From the NCBI GenBank assembly GCA_029287595.1, contig JARFQU010000023.1:32493-96492 (forward strand): 64,000 nt of DNA. Reading direction: 5' to 3'. The translations under genes were made by a program, and so were the position numbers. This DNA is from Halioglobus sp. (GTDB lineage Bacteria > Pseudomonadota > Gammaproteobacteria > Pseudomonadales > Halieaceae). Shown here piece after piece: positions 26,928 to 36,105 of this stretch. Below the pieces are notes generated by a model. The model had not been told where the DNA came from and made no database searches. It saw only the letters and a program-made list of their open reading frames with translations. Each line of letters starts with the position of its first letter. Position 1 is the first letter of the stretch.

Positions 26928-27496
26928 AATGTGCCATAAGCCTTGTTGCAGCAGGCCTGGCGGGGCAGGAATCAGATGTTAAAGCCGGCACAGGGGCCGT
27001 TTACAGCGGGTAATTACCTGCGGTATGTGAGCCTGCGGCCCAGATACAACCTGGTTTTTCCGTTTGCGGCGTCGAGGTGCCTGGTCTACGCCAATCATCG
27101 CCAATGCGATGACTTCGCAACGTCAGGTGGGAAAGATTAGTGGTCTTGTTCCCGCCTTTTTGCTAGTGTCGCAGCACCTTGGACCCGCGACGACGTTGCA
27201 CTATTTCAATAACTGATTCTGTGTCCCGGCAGTACTCGCTGCTCGGTTAAAATATATTGCCGGCCTGTAAACAATCGGGCGCGCAGAGCTTATTTCTCTC
27301 GCACCGTCCGGTATGCCGGCATCCGTTGTTGTCAGTGTGTGATTGTGCTGGCGGAACCGTGCATTTCGTAGGCAGGTCCAAAAAGTCGCCAGGGGTGGTA
27401 TTGGTCACCGGCGCCGTCTCTGTCCGCGGGCGGGTGCAATCACACGGCGCAGACTATAGCAGCTAATGGTAGAAAGTTAAATGAATTCCACGACTT
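26928..27496. other. Divergent gap between rne and rluC
   Basis: 569 bp without a convincing gene. It must hold the rne promoter and 5' leader (leftward) and the rluC promoter (rightward). In E. coli the rne leader folds into hairpins that the enzyme itself cuts; I could not match a homologous hairpin by eye. An AT-rich stretch around 27247-27258 (TTAAAATATATTG) is the most promoter-like piece. A 69-codon rightward frame at 27257-27466 looks spurious. Confidence 0.5.
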
Positions 27497-28453
27497 ATGT
27501 CTGAAAGCAGACCGCGCTCCGTAAATCAGGGGGTACGTTTTCTGGAGATCGACGTTGATTCCTCCGGTCAACGGCTCGATAACTACCTGACGCGTGTGCT
27601 TAAAGGTGTGCCCCGCACGCGACTATACCGCGCTTTGCGCAAGGGAGAAGTGCGCGTTAACAAGGGTAGGGTACGCCCCGATTACCGCCTCGTCGCTGGC
27701 GACATGGTGCGTATCCCGCCGCTACATCAGCCCGAACCTGGCGCACGGCCTACTATCCCGCGGTACTGGTCAGAAATGCTGACCCGCCGCCTGGTGTACG
27801 AAGATGGCGACCTGCTGGTACTGAACAAGCCTTCCGGGCTTGCCGTGCATGGCGGGAGCGGACTCAACTTTGGATTGATCGAGTGCCTGCGACAGATGCG
27901 CCCGGAAGACCGCTACCTGGAATTGGTGCACCGGCTAGACCGCGACACGTCGGGGTTGATCCTGATTGCGCGTCGCCCGGCGATACTGCGTGAGCTGCAC
28001 CGCCAACTGCGCGAAAAGCACGTCGACAAGCGCTATCTTGCCCTGGTGGCCGGCTCGTGGCCAAAAAATCAGCGTATGGTAGAGGCGCCACTGCAAAAGA
28101 ATGTGCTGCAGTCCGGGGAACGGATGGTGCGGGTTAACCAGGAGGGGAAGAGGGCGGTCACGGAATTCTCCATTGTGGAGCGGCTGCAGGGCGCTACACT
28201 GATCGAGGCCCGGCCGATCACCGGGCGCACTCACCAGATCAGAGTGCACGCCCAGCACGCGGGTTTCCCTCTGTGCGGGGACGAAAAATACACTGATGAG
28301 CGCACCGCCGGATTCGCCCAGCGGCTGGGCATCAAGCGCCTGTTCCTGCATGCACGAAGCCTGAGCTTTTCCCTACCCGCAGTAGGGCGACTGGAGCTTG
28401 AGGCCGGGCTGGATAATGACCTAGAAATGGTCTTAGATAAGCTTCGTAAGTAG
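27497..28453 (+). CDS. rluC: 23S rRNA pseudouridine synthase RluC
   Basis: A 318-residue RluA-family synthase. Residues 25-75 form an S4 domain (RLDNYLTRVLKGVPRTRLYRALRKGEVRVNKGR), and the catalytic motif HRLDRDTSGLIL is at 145-156 with D148 as the nucleophile. RPITGRTHQIRVH near residue 237 and LFLHARSLSF near 291 are also conserved. The position next to rne matches the usual rne-rluC divergent pair, which supports RluC over RluD. It pairs tail-to-tail with maf. Confidence 0.93.
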   Translation: MSESRPRSVNQGVRFLEIDVDSSGQRLDNYLTRVLKGVPRTRLYRALRKGEVRVNKGRVRPDYRLVAGDMVRIPPLHQPEPGARPTIPRYWSEMLTRRLVYEDGDLLVLNKPSGLAVHGGSGLNFGLIECLRQMRPEDRYLELVHRLDRDTSGLILIARRPAILRELHRQLREKHVDKRYLALVAGSWPKNQRMVEAPLQKNVLQSGERMVRVNQEGKRAVTEFSIVERLQGATLIEARPITGRTHQIRVHAQHAGFPLCGDEKYTDERTAGFAQRLGIKRLFLHARSLSFSLPAVGRLELEAGLDNDLEMVLDKLRK

Positions 28454-28466
28454 TTGCTATATATTA

Positions 28467-29045
28467 TTATTGCAGCGGATCCATTCCTGCGTTGAGCAGC
28501 AGCCGCGTGAGCGAAATCAGTGGCAGGCCCTCGAGACTGGTGGGGTCATCGCCCTGTAGCCGGGCAAACAGCGCTACCCCGAGGCCTTCACACTTGAAAC
28601 TGCCGGCACAGTCATAGGGTTGCTCCCGGCTCAAATAGCTCTCGATACGGTCTTCGCTAAGTATTTGAAAGTACACGCTAAAATGTTCCACGTGGAACCA
28701 CTCCTGCCGTTCAGGTCCGCCCACCAGGGCGATTCCAGTGTAAAAACGCACCTCTTTGCCGGAGCTGGCCAGGAGCTGTTCCCGCGCTTTTTCACGGGTG
28801 CCGGGCTTGCCCATGATACGCCCTTCGAGTGCCGCGACCTGGTCGCTACCGATGACCCAGTCACCGGGTTTGCGCGCGGCGACATCCCTGGCCTTGGCTA
28901 GTGCCAGGCGCTGGGCCAGGGCGTCCGGTAGCTCGCCAGCCAGGGGAGACTCATCGGTGTGTGGCGCCGCGCAGCTAAACGGCATCTGCAGTCGACGCAG
29001 CAGCCTGTCGCGATAGGGGGATGTAGAGGCGAGAATCAGCGCCAT
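28467..29045 (-). CDS. Maf-like nucleotide pyrophosphatase (YceF type)
   Basis: A 192-residue Maf protein: LILASTSPYRDRLLRRLQMPF at the N-terminus, then DESPLAGELPDALAQRLALAKA, WVIGSDQVAALEGRIMGKPG and the DCAGSFKCEGLG block. E. coli YceF, in the same genomic place beside rluC and yceD, hydrolyses 7-methyl-GTP; the same is likely here. Members of this family remove modified nucleotides from the pool. Length and residues are normal. It is convergent with rluC. Confidence 0.9.
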   Translation of the reverse strand: MALILASTSPYRDRLLRRLQMPFSCAAPHTDESPLAGELPDALAQRLALAKARDVAARKPGDWVIGSDQVAALEGRIMGKPGTREKAREQLLASSGKEVRFYTGIALVGGPERQEWFHVEHFSVYFQILSEDRIESYLSREQPYDCAGSFKCEGLGVALFARLQGDDPTSLEGLPLISLTRLLLNAGMDPLQ

Positions 29046-29142
29046 GAACAGCTCCTGTTGTTACTGTGGATATGTGAGTGAACTGTTTGTATTTTAAAGA
29101 TTTTTTTGACAAAGGGGGAATCGGCACCTATGATGCGCGCCT

Positions 29143-29682
29143 ATGTTGACTGAGCCCCTCCCGAGCACGCTGGATCTTCGCAAGGCAGCAGCGCGTGGTG
29201 TCAGTGTCAAGGGGACGTTAAAAGCACTGGATTTGCAGCGTTTTCGGCCCCTTCTGGCGGATGACGACGCACTTGTCCAGGCAGAATTAGCGTTCTCCCG
29301 GGATGAGGAAAACCGCTTCCTGGTAACAGTGTTGGTAGCGGTGGAGGTGCAGGTGATCTGCCAGCGGTGCCTTGAGCCCATGGCGTTGTATCTCGAAGGC
29401 GAGAATACGTTGGCGATCGTGTGGACCGATGAGCAGGCCGCGCAATTGCCCAGGCACCTCGAACCGCTGATCGTCAACGAGGAGGCTTACAGTCTTTGGG
29501 ATGTAGTGGAAGACGAGTTGATATTGGCATTGCCGCCTTTCAGCTACCACCCACTGGAAGAGTGTAAACAGATACAGATAGAGTCGGATTTTTCCACATC
29601 GCTACCGGATCAGGAGGCAGGTGAGGAAAAGCCCAACCCGTTTGACGTGCTGGCGCAATTGAAGCCCGGCAATAAACATTAG
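29143..29682 (+). CDS. yceD: YceD (DUF177) protein
   Basis: A 179-residue DUF177 protein: LDLRKAAARGVSVKGTLKALDLQRF, then CQRCLEPM (residues 73-80), the CxxC-type site of this family, and the C-terminal VVEDELILALPPFSYHPLEEC with a further cysteine, and NPFDVLAQLK. In plants and bacteria this family is linked to 23S rRNA accumulation and it is nearly always beside rpmF. Ten bases separate it from rpmF. It is divergent from maf. Confidence 0.92.
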   Translation: MLTEPLPSTLDLRKAAARGVSVKGTLKALDLQRFRPLLADDDALVQAELAFSRDEENRFLVTVLVAVEVQVICQRCLEPMALYLEGENTLAIVWTDEQAAQLPRHLEPLIVNEEAYSLWDVVEDELILALPPFSYHPLEECKQIQIESDFSTSLPDQEAGEEKPNPFDVLAQLKPGNKH

Positions 29683-29691
29683 GAGTTAGCC

Positions 29692-29874
29692 ATGGCTGTT
29701 CAAAAAAGCAAGAAGACGCGTTCTCGTCGAGGTATGCGTCGTTCGCACGATTCACTGTCCGGGTCTACGCTGTCCGTAGATCAGACTTCGGGTGAAACCC
29801 ATCGCCGTCACCACGTGACAGCCGACGGCTTTTATCGTGGTAAGAAAGTGGTCGAAACCGGTGTGGACGATTAA
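29692..29874 (+). CDS. rpmF: 50S ribosomal protein L32
   Basis: 60 residues beginning [20 protein letters not shown], the hallmark of L32, and including [20 protein letters not shown]. There is no CxxC zinc ribbon, as in most gammaproteobacteria. AGGAG seven bases before the ATG. It follows yceD directly and is followed by 259 bp without the usual plsX-fabH. Confidence 0.97.
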   Translation: MAVQKSKKTRSRRGMRRSHDSLSGSTLSVDQTSGETHRRHHVTADGFYRGKKVVETGVDD

Positions 29875-29930
29875 CCCAGGCTACTAACCGAAGCTATAAG
29901 ACAACTCGGCAGCGGCTGGCATTGTCCCCG

Positions 29931-29947
29931 ACGGTTACAGTAACCGT
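29931..29947. repeat. Inverted repeat ACGGTTA-CAG-TAACCGT
   Basis: A perfect 7-bp inverted repeat with a three-base centre, between rpmF and fabD. It may be an operator for the fab genes or a minor RNA hairpin. Confidence 0.3.
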
Positions 29948-29957
29948 TATCCAAAAA

Positions 29958-29979
29958 TGCGGAGGCTTCAGCCTCCGCA
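29958..29979. terminator. Strong hairpin between rpmF and fabD
   Basis: Perfect 9-bp stem TGCGGAGGC / GCCTCCGCA with a TTCA loop. The poly-A tract (29953-29957) precedes it, so the T-tract belongs to the leftward strand; rightward it is followed only by a weak GCTCGTTCTT. It likely ends the yceD-rpmF message but could also stop a leftward transcript. Confidence 0.6.
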
Positions 29980-30133
29980 GCTCGTTCTTCCCCCTACTAG
30001 TAACACCATCAACATTGCGCTGGCGAACTCTCATTTGCCCGAGAAACGGTGAGCGGCCAACTGATCTACACTATGTCGAGATGCAGCCTCAGTCCGCATC
30101 TAGCCTATATTGATCGCAAACAGGAAACAGACC

Positions 30134-31102
30134 ATGTCAGACAACACCCTCGCATTCGTCTTTCCCGGCCAGGGTTCGCAAAAAGCAGGAATGCTGGCGG
30201 CGGCCCACGAGCGCTTTGCCGCTGTGCGCGACACATTCGCAGAAGCTTCCGACGTGCTGGGCTATAACATGTGGGACCTGATCCAGAACGGTGAGCAGGA
30301 CGCGCTGAACATGACCGAGACCACCCAGCCGGTGCTACTGAGCTCCAGCGTGGCCTTGTGGCGCGCCTGGCAGGCGTCTTCCGGGGCCTCGCCCGTGATC
30401 ATGGCCGGCCACAGCCTGGGAGAGTTTTCTGCCCTGGTTTGTGCCGGGGGGCTGGAGTTTACCGATGCCGTACAATTAGTGCGACTGCGTGGCTCTTTTA
30501 TGCAAAGTGCGGTGCCGGTAGGTGAGGGGGCGATGGCGGCGATTATCGGCCTCGATGATGAAACAATAAACGGTATCTGCGATGACGTGGCGCAGACGTC
30601 GTCCCAGGTAGTCTCGGCGGTAAACTTTAATTCACCCGGGCAGGTGGTCATCGCCGGGCATACCGCAGCTGTAAATCAGGCTATCGACGCACTGAAAGCG
30701 GCGGGAGCGAAGCGCGCGCTGCCGTTGCCGGTGAGCGCGCCTTTCCACACCGCGTTGATGCAGCCCGCAGGCGAGCGCCTGGCGCAGGCCATAGCCGACA
30801 TCCCAATCGCCCAGCCGACGATACCGGTGGTACACAACGTGAATGCCGCCTGTGAATCCGACCCGGAGAAGATCCGCGCCTTGCTGGTAGAGCAAATCTA
30901 CAGCCCGGTGCAGTGGACACGTTGCATGCAGACAATAGTGTCCAGGGGCGCGACTGCGGTGGTGGAGTGCGGTCCTGGCAAGGTCCTGAGCGGACTCACC
31001 CGGCGCATTGACAAGTCACTGAGCAGTTATGCACTGGAAGAGCCCGATGACTTGTCGAGCGCAGTGGCAGAATTGGATCAATCAACGGGGGAGAGCGAGT
31101 AA
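30134..31102 (+). CDS. fabD: Malonyl-CoA:ACP transacylase
   Basis: A 322-residue FabD. FVFPGQGSQKAGML at residues 8-21 and the catalytic nucleophile S94 in MAGHSLGEFSALV are clear, with SAPFHTALMQP near 205 for the catalytic histidine. It loads malonate onto ACP for fatty acid elongation. Start at 30134, preceded by CAGGAAACAG; an upstream frame extension to 30110 lacks a ribosome site. The stop codon overlaps the fabG start by one base (TAATG). Confidence 0.95.
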   Translation: MSDNTLAFVFPGQGSQKAGMLAAAHERFAAVRDTFAEASDVLGYNMWDLIQNGEQDALNMTETTQPVLLSSSVALWRAWQASSGASPVIMAGHSLGEFSALVCAGGLEFTDAVQLVRLRGSFMQSAVPVGEGAMAAIIGLDDETINGICDDVAQTSSQVVSAVNFNSPGQVVIAGHTAAVNQAIDALKAAGAKRALPLPVSAPFHTALMQPAGERLAQAIADIPIAQPTIPVVHNVNAACESDPEKIRALLVEQIYSPVQWTRCMQTIVSRGATAVVECGPGKVLSGLTRRIDKSLSSYALEEPDDLSSAVAELDQSTGESE

Positions 31103-31845
31103 TGGACGAGCAAGCAAAAGTGGCGCTGGTCACGGGCGCCAGCCGTGGCATCGGTAGGTCGATTGCAGAGGCCTTGGCAGGCAGCGGATTTATCGTGGTG
31201 GGTACAGCGACGAGTGACGCTGGCGCACAGAGTATCACACAGTACCTGCAGGCTGCGGGTAACAGTGGTTGTGGTATGACTCTGAAAGTGGGGGATGAAG
31301 AAAATATCAGTGAGGTAATCAAGACTATTGCCGAGACCTATGCAGCTCCCCTGGTCCTTGTTAATAATGCCGGCATCACCCGCGATAATATTCTGATGCG
31401 CATGAAAACTGACGAGTGGGACGATGTAATAGATACCAACCTTAGTGCCCTGTACCGCGTCAGCAAAGCCTGTTTGCGTGGCATGACCAAGGCGCGCTGG
31501 GGGCGGATTGTAAACATCACCTCAGTGGTGGGTTCCATGGGCAATATCGGCCAAAGTAATTACGCGGCGACCAAGGCGGGGGCAGAGGGGTTTTCTCGCG
31601 CACTGGCCCGGGAAATCGGCTCTCGCTCGGTTACGGTCAACTGTGTCGCCCCGGGGTTTATCGATACCGATATGACCAGGGAGCTGTCGGATGAGCAACG
31701 CGAGTTGATGTTGGGCCAGATACCCCTGGGCCGCCTGGGTGCGCCCGAGGAAATAGGCGCATTGGTCGCGTTTTTATGCAGCGATGTGGCGGGCTATATT
31801 ACGGGCGAAACGATCCATGTAAACGGCGGCATGCACATGTCTTGA
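31102..31845 (+). CDS. fabG: 3-oxoacyl-ACP reductase
   Basis: A 247-residue SDR: VTGASRGIGRSIAEAL at about residues 10-25, NNAGITRDN, serine in NITSVVGSMGN, and the YAATK active site. The C-terminus GYITGETIHVNGGMHMS is typical of FabG. It uses NADPH to reduce 3-ketoacyl-ACP in each elongation round. Start overlaps fabD. It is followed by a 149-bp gap rich in palindromes before acpP. Confidence 0.95.
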   Translation: MDEQAKVALVTGASRGIGRSIAEALAGSGFIVVGTATSDAGAQSITQYLQAAGNSGCGMTLKVGDEENISEVIKTIAETYAAPLVLVNNAGITRDNILMRMKTDEWDDVIDTNLSALYRVSKACLRGMTKARWGRIVNITSVVGSMGNIGQSNYAATKAGAEGFSRALAREIGSRSVTVNCVAPGFIDTDMTRELSDEQRELMLGQIPLGRLGAPEEIGALVAFLCSDVAGYITGETIHVNGGMHMS

Positions 31846-31901
31846 CAATTTGCTATCTTGCCCCCGGCACTGGTCTGTAACGGCTGTTTAAAAAAAGTTT
31901 A

Positions 31902-31951
31902 TTACTCTCTGCTAAAACAGAGTAAACTTCGCGTTCAGGCCGATTAATCGG
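31902..31951. promoter_or_regulatory. Two inverted repeats upstream of acpP
   Basis: TTACTCT (31902-31908) pairs with AGAGTAA (31919-31925), and CCGATTAATCGG (31940-31951) is a perfect 12-bp palindrome. Both lie in the 149-bp fabG-acpP gap, where an extra acpP promoter is expected. Either might be an operator; the sites do not match the FabR or FadR consensus as I know them. Confidence 0.35.
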
Positions 31952-31994
31952 GTTTGACTTAGCACTAAAAAAATCTCAGGAGTATCAAATAATC

Positions 31995-32231
31995 ATGAGC
32001 AGCATTGAAGAGCGCGTTAAGAAGATTGTGGCTGAACAGCTTGGCGTAAAAGAAGAAGAAGTACAAACTGAGGCTTCTTTCGTAGAGGATCTGGGTGCAG
32101 ACTCCCTGGATACAGTCGAACTGGTTATGGCTTTGGAAGAGGAGTTTGAAACAGAAATTCCAGACGAAGAAGCGGAGAAAATTACGACTGTTAAGTTGGC
32201 GATCGATTACATCAACAACAACCTCGCCTGA
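31995..32231 (+). CDS. acpP: Acyl carrier protein
   Basis: A 78-residue, very acidic ACP. The 4'-phosphopantetheine serine lies in [20 protein letters not shown] (S37 region). Three helices and the [11 protein letters not shown] end match fatty-acid ACPs. It carries growing acyl chains as thioesters for FabD, FabG, FabF and others. CAGGAG lies 11 bases before the ATG. It has its own upstream region and a strong terminator, allowing high expression. Confidence 0.97.
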   Translation: MSSIEERVKKIVAEQLGVKEEEVQTEASFVEDLGADSLDTVELVMALEEEFETEIPDEEAEKITTVKLAIDYINNNLA

Positions 32232-32250
32232 TTTAACAGCTTCATCCAGG

Positions 32251-32290
32251 AAAGCCGTTTCTATTAATAGTAGAACGGCTTTTCTTTTTT
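32251..32290 (+). terminator. Rho-independent terminator after acpP
   Basis: AAAGCCGTT (32251-32259) pairs with AACGGCTTT (32274-32282), extended inside by TTCTA/TAGAA, and is followed by TCTTTTTT. It begins 20 bp past the acpP stop and can attenuate read-through to fabF. Confidence 0.85.
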
Positions 32291-32329
32291 CAGCTTTCCC
32301 CCACCTTCCTGCGTAGAGGAGTTAGAGCG

Positions 32330-33571
32330 TTGATAGGCAGAAGAGTCGTTGTTACCGGTATGGGCATGGTGAGCCCGGTTGGCCACACAGTGGCAGAAAC
32401 CTGGGATAACATACTGGCTGGTAAGAGCGGGGCCGCTCCCATAGAGACGTTTGATGTGTCGGCCTATAACACACGGTTCAGCGCCAGCGTCAGGAATTTT
32501 GATATATCCGATTACCTGGCTCCCAAAGAGTCGCGCAAGATGGACGTGTTCGTCCAGTACGGCATGGCGGCAGGTATCCAGGCCATGAGAGACAGCGGCC
32601 TTGAAGTCACCGAGGAAAATGCGCCACGCATTGGTTGTTCCATAGGTTCAGGTATCGGTGGAATAGGGCAGATAGAAAAAAATGCGGAAATACTGAAGCA
32701 AGGCGGCCCACGCAAGATATCTCCGTTTTTCGTGCCCGGCTCCATCATCAACATGATTTCCGGCAACCTGTCGGTGATGTACAACCTGCAAGGGCCCAGT
32801 CTCGCGATAGTTACCGCTTGTACCTCCGGCACCCATAATATCGGCCTCGGTGCGCGTCTTATTGCTTTGGGAGACGCGGACGCCATGCTGGTGGGTGGCG
32901 CCGAGATGGCTACCACTCCGGTCGGTCTGGGCGGGTTTTCCGCGGCGCGGGCCCTGTCCACTCGCAATGACGATCCCGAGGCGGCGTCACGTCCCTGGGA
33001 CCGGGACCGGGACGGTTTTGTCATGGGTGATGGTTCCGGTATGTTGATGATAGAAGAGTATGAAACAGCCAAGGCCCGAGGCGCCCGTATTTACGCGGAA
33101 CTCAAGGGTTTCGGCATGAGCGGCGATGCCTACCATATGACCCTGCCACCGGAAGATGGTCGCGGCGCGGCGGCGTCCATGAACAACGCGATACGCGATG
33201 CCGAAGTGCCACTGGACAAGATCAACTATATCAATGCGCACGGCACCTCCACCAACGCGGGCGATGTGGCGGAATCCCGCGCGGTTGAGTCGGTGCTGGG
33301 TAGCGCAGCGAGCCAGGTCGCGGTGAGTTCCACCAAATCCATGATAGGACACCTGCTGGGCGCTGCCGGTGCGGTAGAAGCTATTTTCTCGATCCTGGCC
33401 CTGCGTGACCAGGTCGCGCCGCCCACCATAAACCTGGATAACGTGGAAGAGGGCTGCAACCTGAACTATGTACCCAACCAGGCACAGGAGCGCGCTATTC
33501 ACAGCGTGGTGACAAATTCTTTTGGCTTTGGCGGCACCAACGGCTCACTGCTGTTCAGCAAACTTGACTGA
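32330..33571 (+). CDS. fabF: 3-oxoacyl-ACP synthase II
   Basis: A 413-residue KAS II. The active-site cysteine is C164 in [12 protein letters not shown], with the histidines in [11 protein letters not shown] and [15 protein letters not shown]. It elongates acyl-ACP with malonyl-ACP, including the step to cis-vaccenate in E. coli. The TTG at 32330 is chosen because GAGGAG lies eight bases ahead and [11 protein letters not shown] is the family N-terminus. Eleven bases before pabC. Confidence 0.95.
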   Translation: MIGRRVVVTGMGMVSPVGHTVAETWDNILAGKSGAAPIETFDVSAYNTRFSASVRNFDISDYLAPKESRKMDVFVQYGMAAGIQAMRDSGLEVTEENAPRIGCSIGSGIGGIGQIEKNAEILKQGGPRKISPFFVPGSIINMISGNLSVMYNLQGPSLAIVTACTSGTHNIGLGARLIALGDADAMLVGGAEMATTPVGLGGFSAARALSTRNDDPEAASRPWDRDRDGFVMGDGSGMLMIEEYETAKARGARIYAELKGFGMSGDAYHMTLPPEDGRGAAASMNNAIRDAEVPLDKINYINAHGTSTNAGDVAESRAVESVLGSAASQVAVSSTKSMIGHLLGAAGAVEAIFSILALRDQVAPPTINLDNVEEGCNLNYVPNQAQERAIHSVVTNSFGFGGTNGSLLFSKLD

Positions 33572-33582
33572 TTGACGTTGCG

Positions 33583-34425
33583 GTGACCGGGCAAACCCTG
33601 ATCTGGGTAGACGGAGAGCGTGCAGATGTTCTGCCGCTTCCGGATCGCGGTCTGGACTTTGGTGACGGACTATTCGAAACCCTGCTGCTGGAGCATGGTG
33701 AACTGCGCTATATCGACTTGCACTTGCAGCGCCTGCAGCGTGGGCTTGCGCTGTTGTCCTTTCCCGATTGCCTGTCAGTCGCAAGCAAACATCTGCAGAT
33801 TGCCCTTACCCAATTACAGCTTAACAACTGGTCCAGGGCAGCCCTGCGCCTGACCGTTACGCGGGGCGATGGCCCGCGCGGCTACGCGCCCCCCCGGAAG
33901 CCGCAGGCGCGCATCATCATCCGCGCAACCCAGTTGGCCAGTGGTGACGGATTGTTGCCGCAGGCGGCGCACCTGATCACCGCTACCACACGCTGGGGCA
34001 GTCAGCCTCAGTTGGCCGGTATCAAGCATTTGAATCGTCTGGAGCAGGTCCTTGCTGCAGCCGAGTGGCAGCGCGCGGGAGCGGATGAGGCGCTTATGTT
34101 GGGGCAGGCTTCACAACTGGTGTCTGTCACCGCGGGCAACCTGTTTCTGCATCGAGACGGCGTGTTGTACACCCCGGCGCTCGACGATTGCGGTATCGCC
34201 GGTACCAGAAGGCAGCTGGTGATAGAGCAGTGGGCAGCGGCCATCGGCCTGCAGGTCGTCGTTGCAGCTGGTCTGGACCAGGATGCACTGGAGCAGGCCG
34301 ATGAGGTGTTCTACAGCAATACCTTATGGGGCCTGCGCCCGGTAGCCTCCTGCGGTTCACGGCACTGGCATTCGCACCGGGTGTGCAACGCCCTGTTTCA
34401 ACACTATCGCGGTGAACAGGCTTGA
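33583..34425 (+). CDS. pabC: Aminodeoxychorismate lyase
   Basis: A 280-residue class IV PLP enzyme. DRGLDFGDGLFETLLLEHGEL near residue 22 and the PLP lysine in LAGIKHLNRLEQVLAA near 147 are typical of PabC. The order fabF-pabC-mltG-tmk-holB-pilZ is conserved in gammaproteobacteria, which supports the assignment over branched-chain aminotransferase. It makes p-aminobenzoate for folate. GTG start; the stop overlaps the mltG start by four bases. Confidence 0.92.
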   Translation: MTGQTLIWVDGERADVLPLPDRGLDFGDGLFETLLLEHGELRYIDLHLQRLQRGLALLSFPDCLSVASKHLQIALTQLQLNNWSRAALRLTVTRGDGPRGYAPPRKPQARIIIRATQLASGDGLLPQAAHLITATTRWGSQPQLAGIKHLNRLEQVLAAAEWQRAGADEALMLGQASQLVSVTAGNLFLHRDGVLYTPALDDCGIAGTRRQLVIEQWAAAIGLQVVVAAGLDQDALEQADEVFYSNTLWGLRPVASCGSRHWHSHRVCNALFQHYRGEQA

Positions 34426-35450
34426 TTCGCCGCCTGGCACTGGCCGTTGCCGCGCTGTTGCTATTGGGCTGGGCCATATTGCACGAAGTGCAACAGCGTT
34501 GGGAGCAGCCTCTGGCGATTCCCCCGGGGGGCTTTGTGATGACGGTTGCTGCGGGCGACTCCCTGCGGGCTGTCGCCAACCGTTTGCACGCCCAGGGCCA
34601 TATGCCCTATCCAGATCTGCTGATACTCTATGGTCGCTGGAGTGGTCTGGACCAGCAGATAAAGCGGGGGGAATACCTGCTCCCCCAAGGCACGACGGCG
34701 CTGTCACTGCTCAACCTGCTGCACAGCGGCAAGGTGGTGCAATATCAGGTAACTCTTCCAGAAGGCATCACACTGGCGCAGGCCCTGTCTATATTGCGGC
34801 AAGAGGACGCACTGGAGAAAGTAATCACCGACGTGCGCGATACAAAAATTGAGCAGCTGGTGCAACCCTGGATCAGCGCAGAGGGACTGTTTTTTCCCGA
34901 CAGCTATCGCTATGAACGCGGGGACAGTGATTGGGAGCTGTTGCAGCGGGCCCACAGCGCGTTGCAGTCGGTATTGGCACAGGAGTGGGCCCAGCGCGCG
35001 GCCGAGTTGCCCTACGAGACGCCCTATGAGGCGTTGATAATGGCCTCCATTATCGAAAAGGAAACCGGTGCACCGGAGGAGCGAGAACAGATTGCGGGGG
35101 TTTTTGTACGTCGCCTGCAGCAGGGCATGCGTCTGCAAACCGATCCCACGGTGATTTACGGTCTCGGAGAGTCATTCGATGGCAACCTGCTGCGCACTCA
35201 CCTGAAAGACGCGGGCAATCCCTACAACTCCTATCGCCACCGCGGGTTGCCGCCGTCACCTATCGCCCTGCCCGGTCGTGCGGCCATTCACGCTGCATTG
35301 CACCCGGCGCCGGGTGATGCGATGTATTTCGTGGCTACCGGCGATGGCCGACATGTATTCAGCGCCACGCTTGCCGAGCATCAGCGCGCCGTGCGTAAAT
35401 ACCAGCTACGACGCAAGAAGGATTACCGTTCCAGCCCGGAGAATAATTAG
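34422..35450 (+). CDS. mltG: Endolytic murein transglycosylase MltG (YceG)
   Basis: A 342-residue protein with an N-terminal membrane anchor (LALAVAALLLLGWAILHEV), a LysM-like/YceG N-domain, and the catalytic region ALIMASIIEKETGAPEEREQIAGVFVRRLQQGMRLQTDPTVIYG near residues 200-250, including the catalytic glutamate of ASIIEKET. GDAMYFVATGDGRHVFSATLAEH closes the domain. It cuts glycan strands and sets their length. TTG start in TTGA overlap with pabC. Confidence 0.94.
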   Translation: MIRRLALAVAALLLLGWAILHEVQQRWEQPLAIPPGGFVMTVAAGDSLRAVANRLHAQGHMPYPDLLILYGRWSGLDQQIKRGEYLLPQGTTALSLLNLLHSGKVVQYQVTLPEGITLAQALSILRQEDALEKVITDVRDTKIEQLVQPWISAEGLFFPDSYRYERGDSDWELLQRAHSALQSVLAQEWAQRAAELPYETPYEALIMASIIEKETGAPEEREQIAGVFVRRLQQGMRLQTDPTVIYGLGESFDGNLLRTHLKDAGNPYNSYRHRGLPPSPIALPGRAAIHAALHPAPGDAMYFVATGDGRHVFSATLAEHQRAVRKYQLRRKKDYRSSPENN

Positions 35451-35451
35451 C

Positions 35452-36105
35452 TTGAGTAGACGAGGTTTGTTTATCACGGTCGAGGGAGGTGAGGGCGTGG
35501 GTAAATCCACGAATATGGCCTTCCTGGAGCAGCGCCTGAGAGACAGCGGCGTAGACCTGCTCGTTACCCGGGAGCCCGGGGGTACGCGTCTGGGTGAAGA
35601 GCTGCGCGGCCTGCTGTTGCAGGTGAGCGAAGAGCCGGTGTGCGCCACTACCGAGTTATTGCTGATTTTTGCCGCCCGTGCCCAGCATATCCACGAGTTG
35701 ATCGAACCGGCACTGGCTGCCGGGAAATGGGTGTTGTGCGACCGTTTTACCGACGCCACTTACGCCTACCAGAGTGGCGGACGTGGTATTGCGGCGGCGT
35801 CCGTGAGATCCCTGGAAAAACTGGTGCAGGGCACCCTGCGTCCGGACTGCACCCTGCTGCTGGATGCCCCGGTAAATATCGGCATGGAAAGGGCCCGGGG
35901 CAGGGGGGAACTGGACCGTTTTGAACGCGAGCAAGTGGACTTTTTCGAGCGCGTGCGCGCGACTTACCTGCAACTGGCTCAGGAGGGCGGTGGCCGCTAC
36001 CGGCTGGTGAATGCCGCTCAGCCCCTGGAGCAGGTGCAGCAACAGATCGACAAAATATGTCGTGAGCTATTGCGCTGTCATCATCTCGAAGGGCAGCAGG
36101 TGTGA
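35452..36105 (+). CDS. tmk: Thymidylate kinase
   Basis: A 217-residue dTMP kinase. The P-loop is FITVEGGEGVGKSTN at residues 7-21; TREPGGTRLGEELR and VLCDRFTDATYAYQSGGRG are the DRX and substrate motifs. It makes dTDP from dTMP. The TTG at 35452, after GGAG at 35438, gives the family N-terminus (LSRRGLFITVEG); the frame stays open much further upstream but that overlaps mltG. The stop overlaps holB by one base. Confidence 0.93.
   Translation: MSRRGLFITVEGGEGVGKSTNMAFLEQRLRDSGVDLLVTREPGGTRLGEELRGLLLQVSEEPVCATTELLLIFAARAQHIHELIEPALAAGKWVLCDRFTDATYAYQSGGRGIAAASVRSLEKLVQGTLRPDCTLLLDAPVNIGMERARGRGELDRFEREQVDFFERVRATYLQLAQEGGGRYRLVNAAQPLEQVQQQIDKICRELLRCHHLEGQQV

Noticed and set aside
27257..27466. 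69-codon ORF in the rne-rluC gap
   Set aside because: No ribosome site, no recognisable motif, lies in the expected promoter/leader region.
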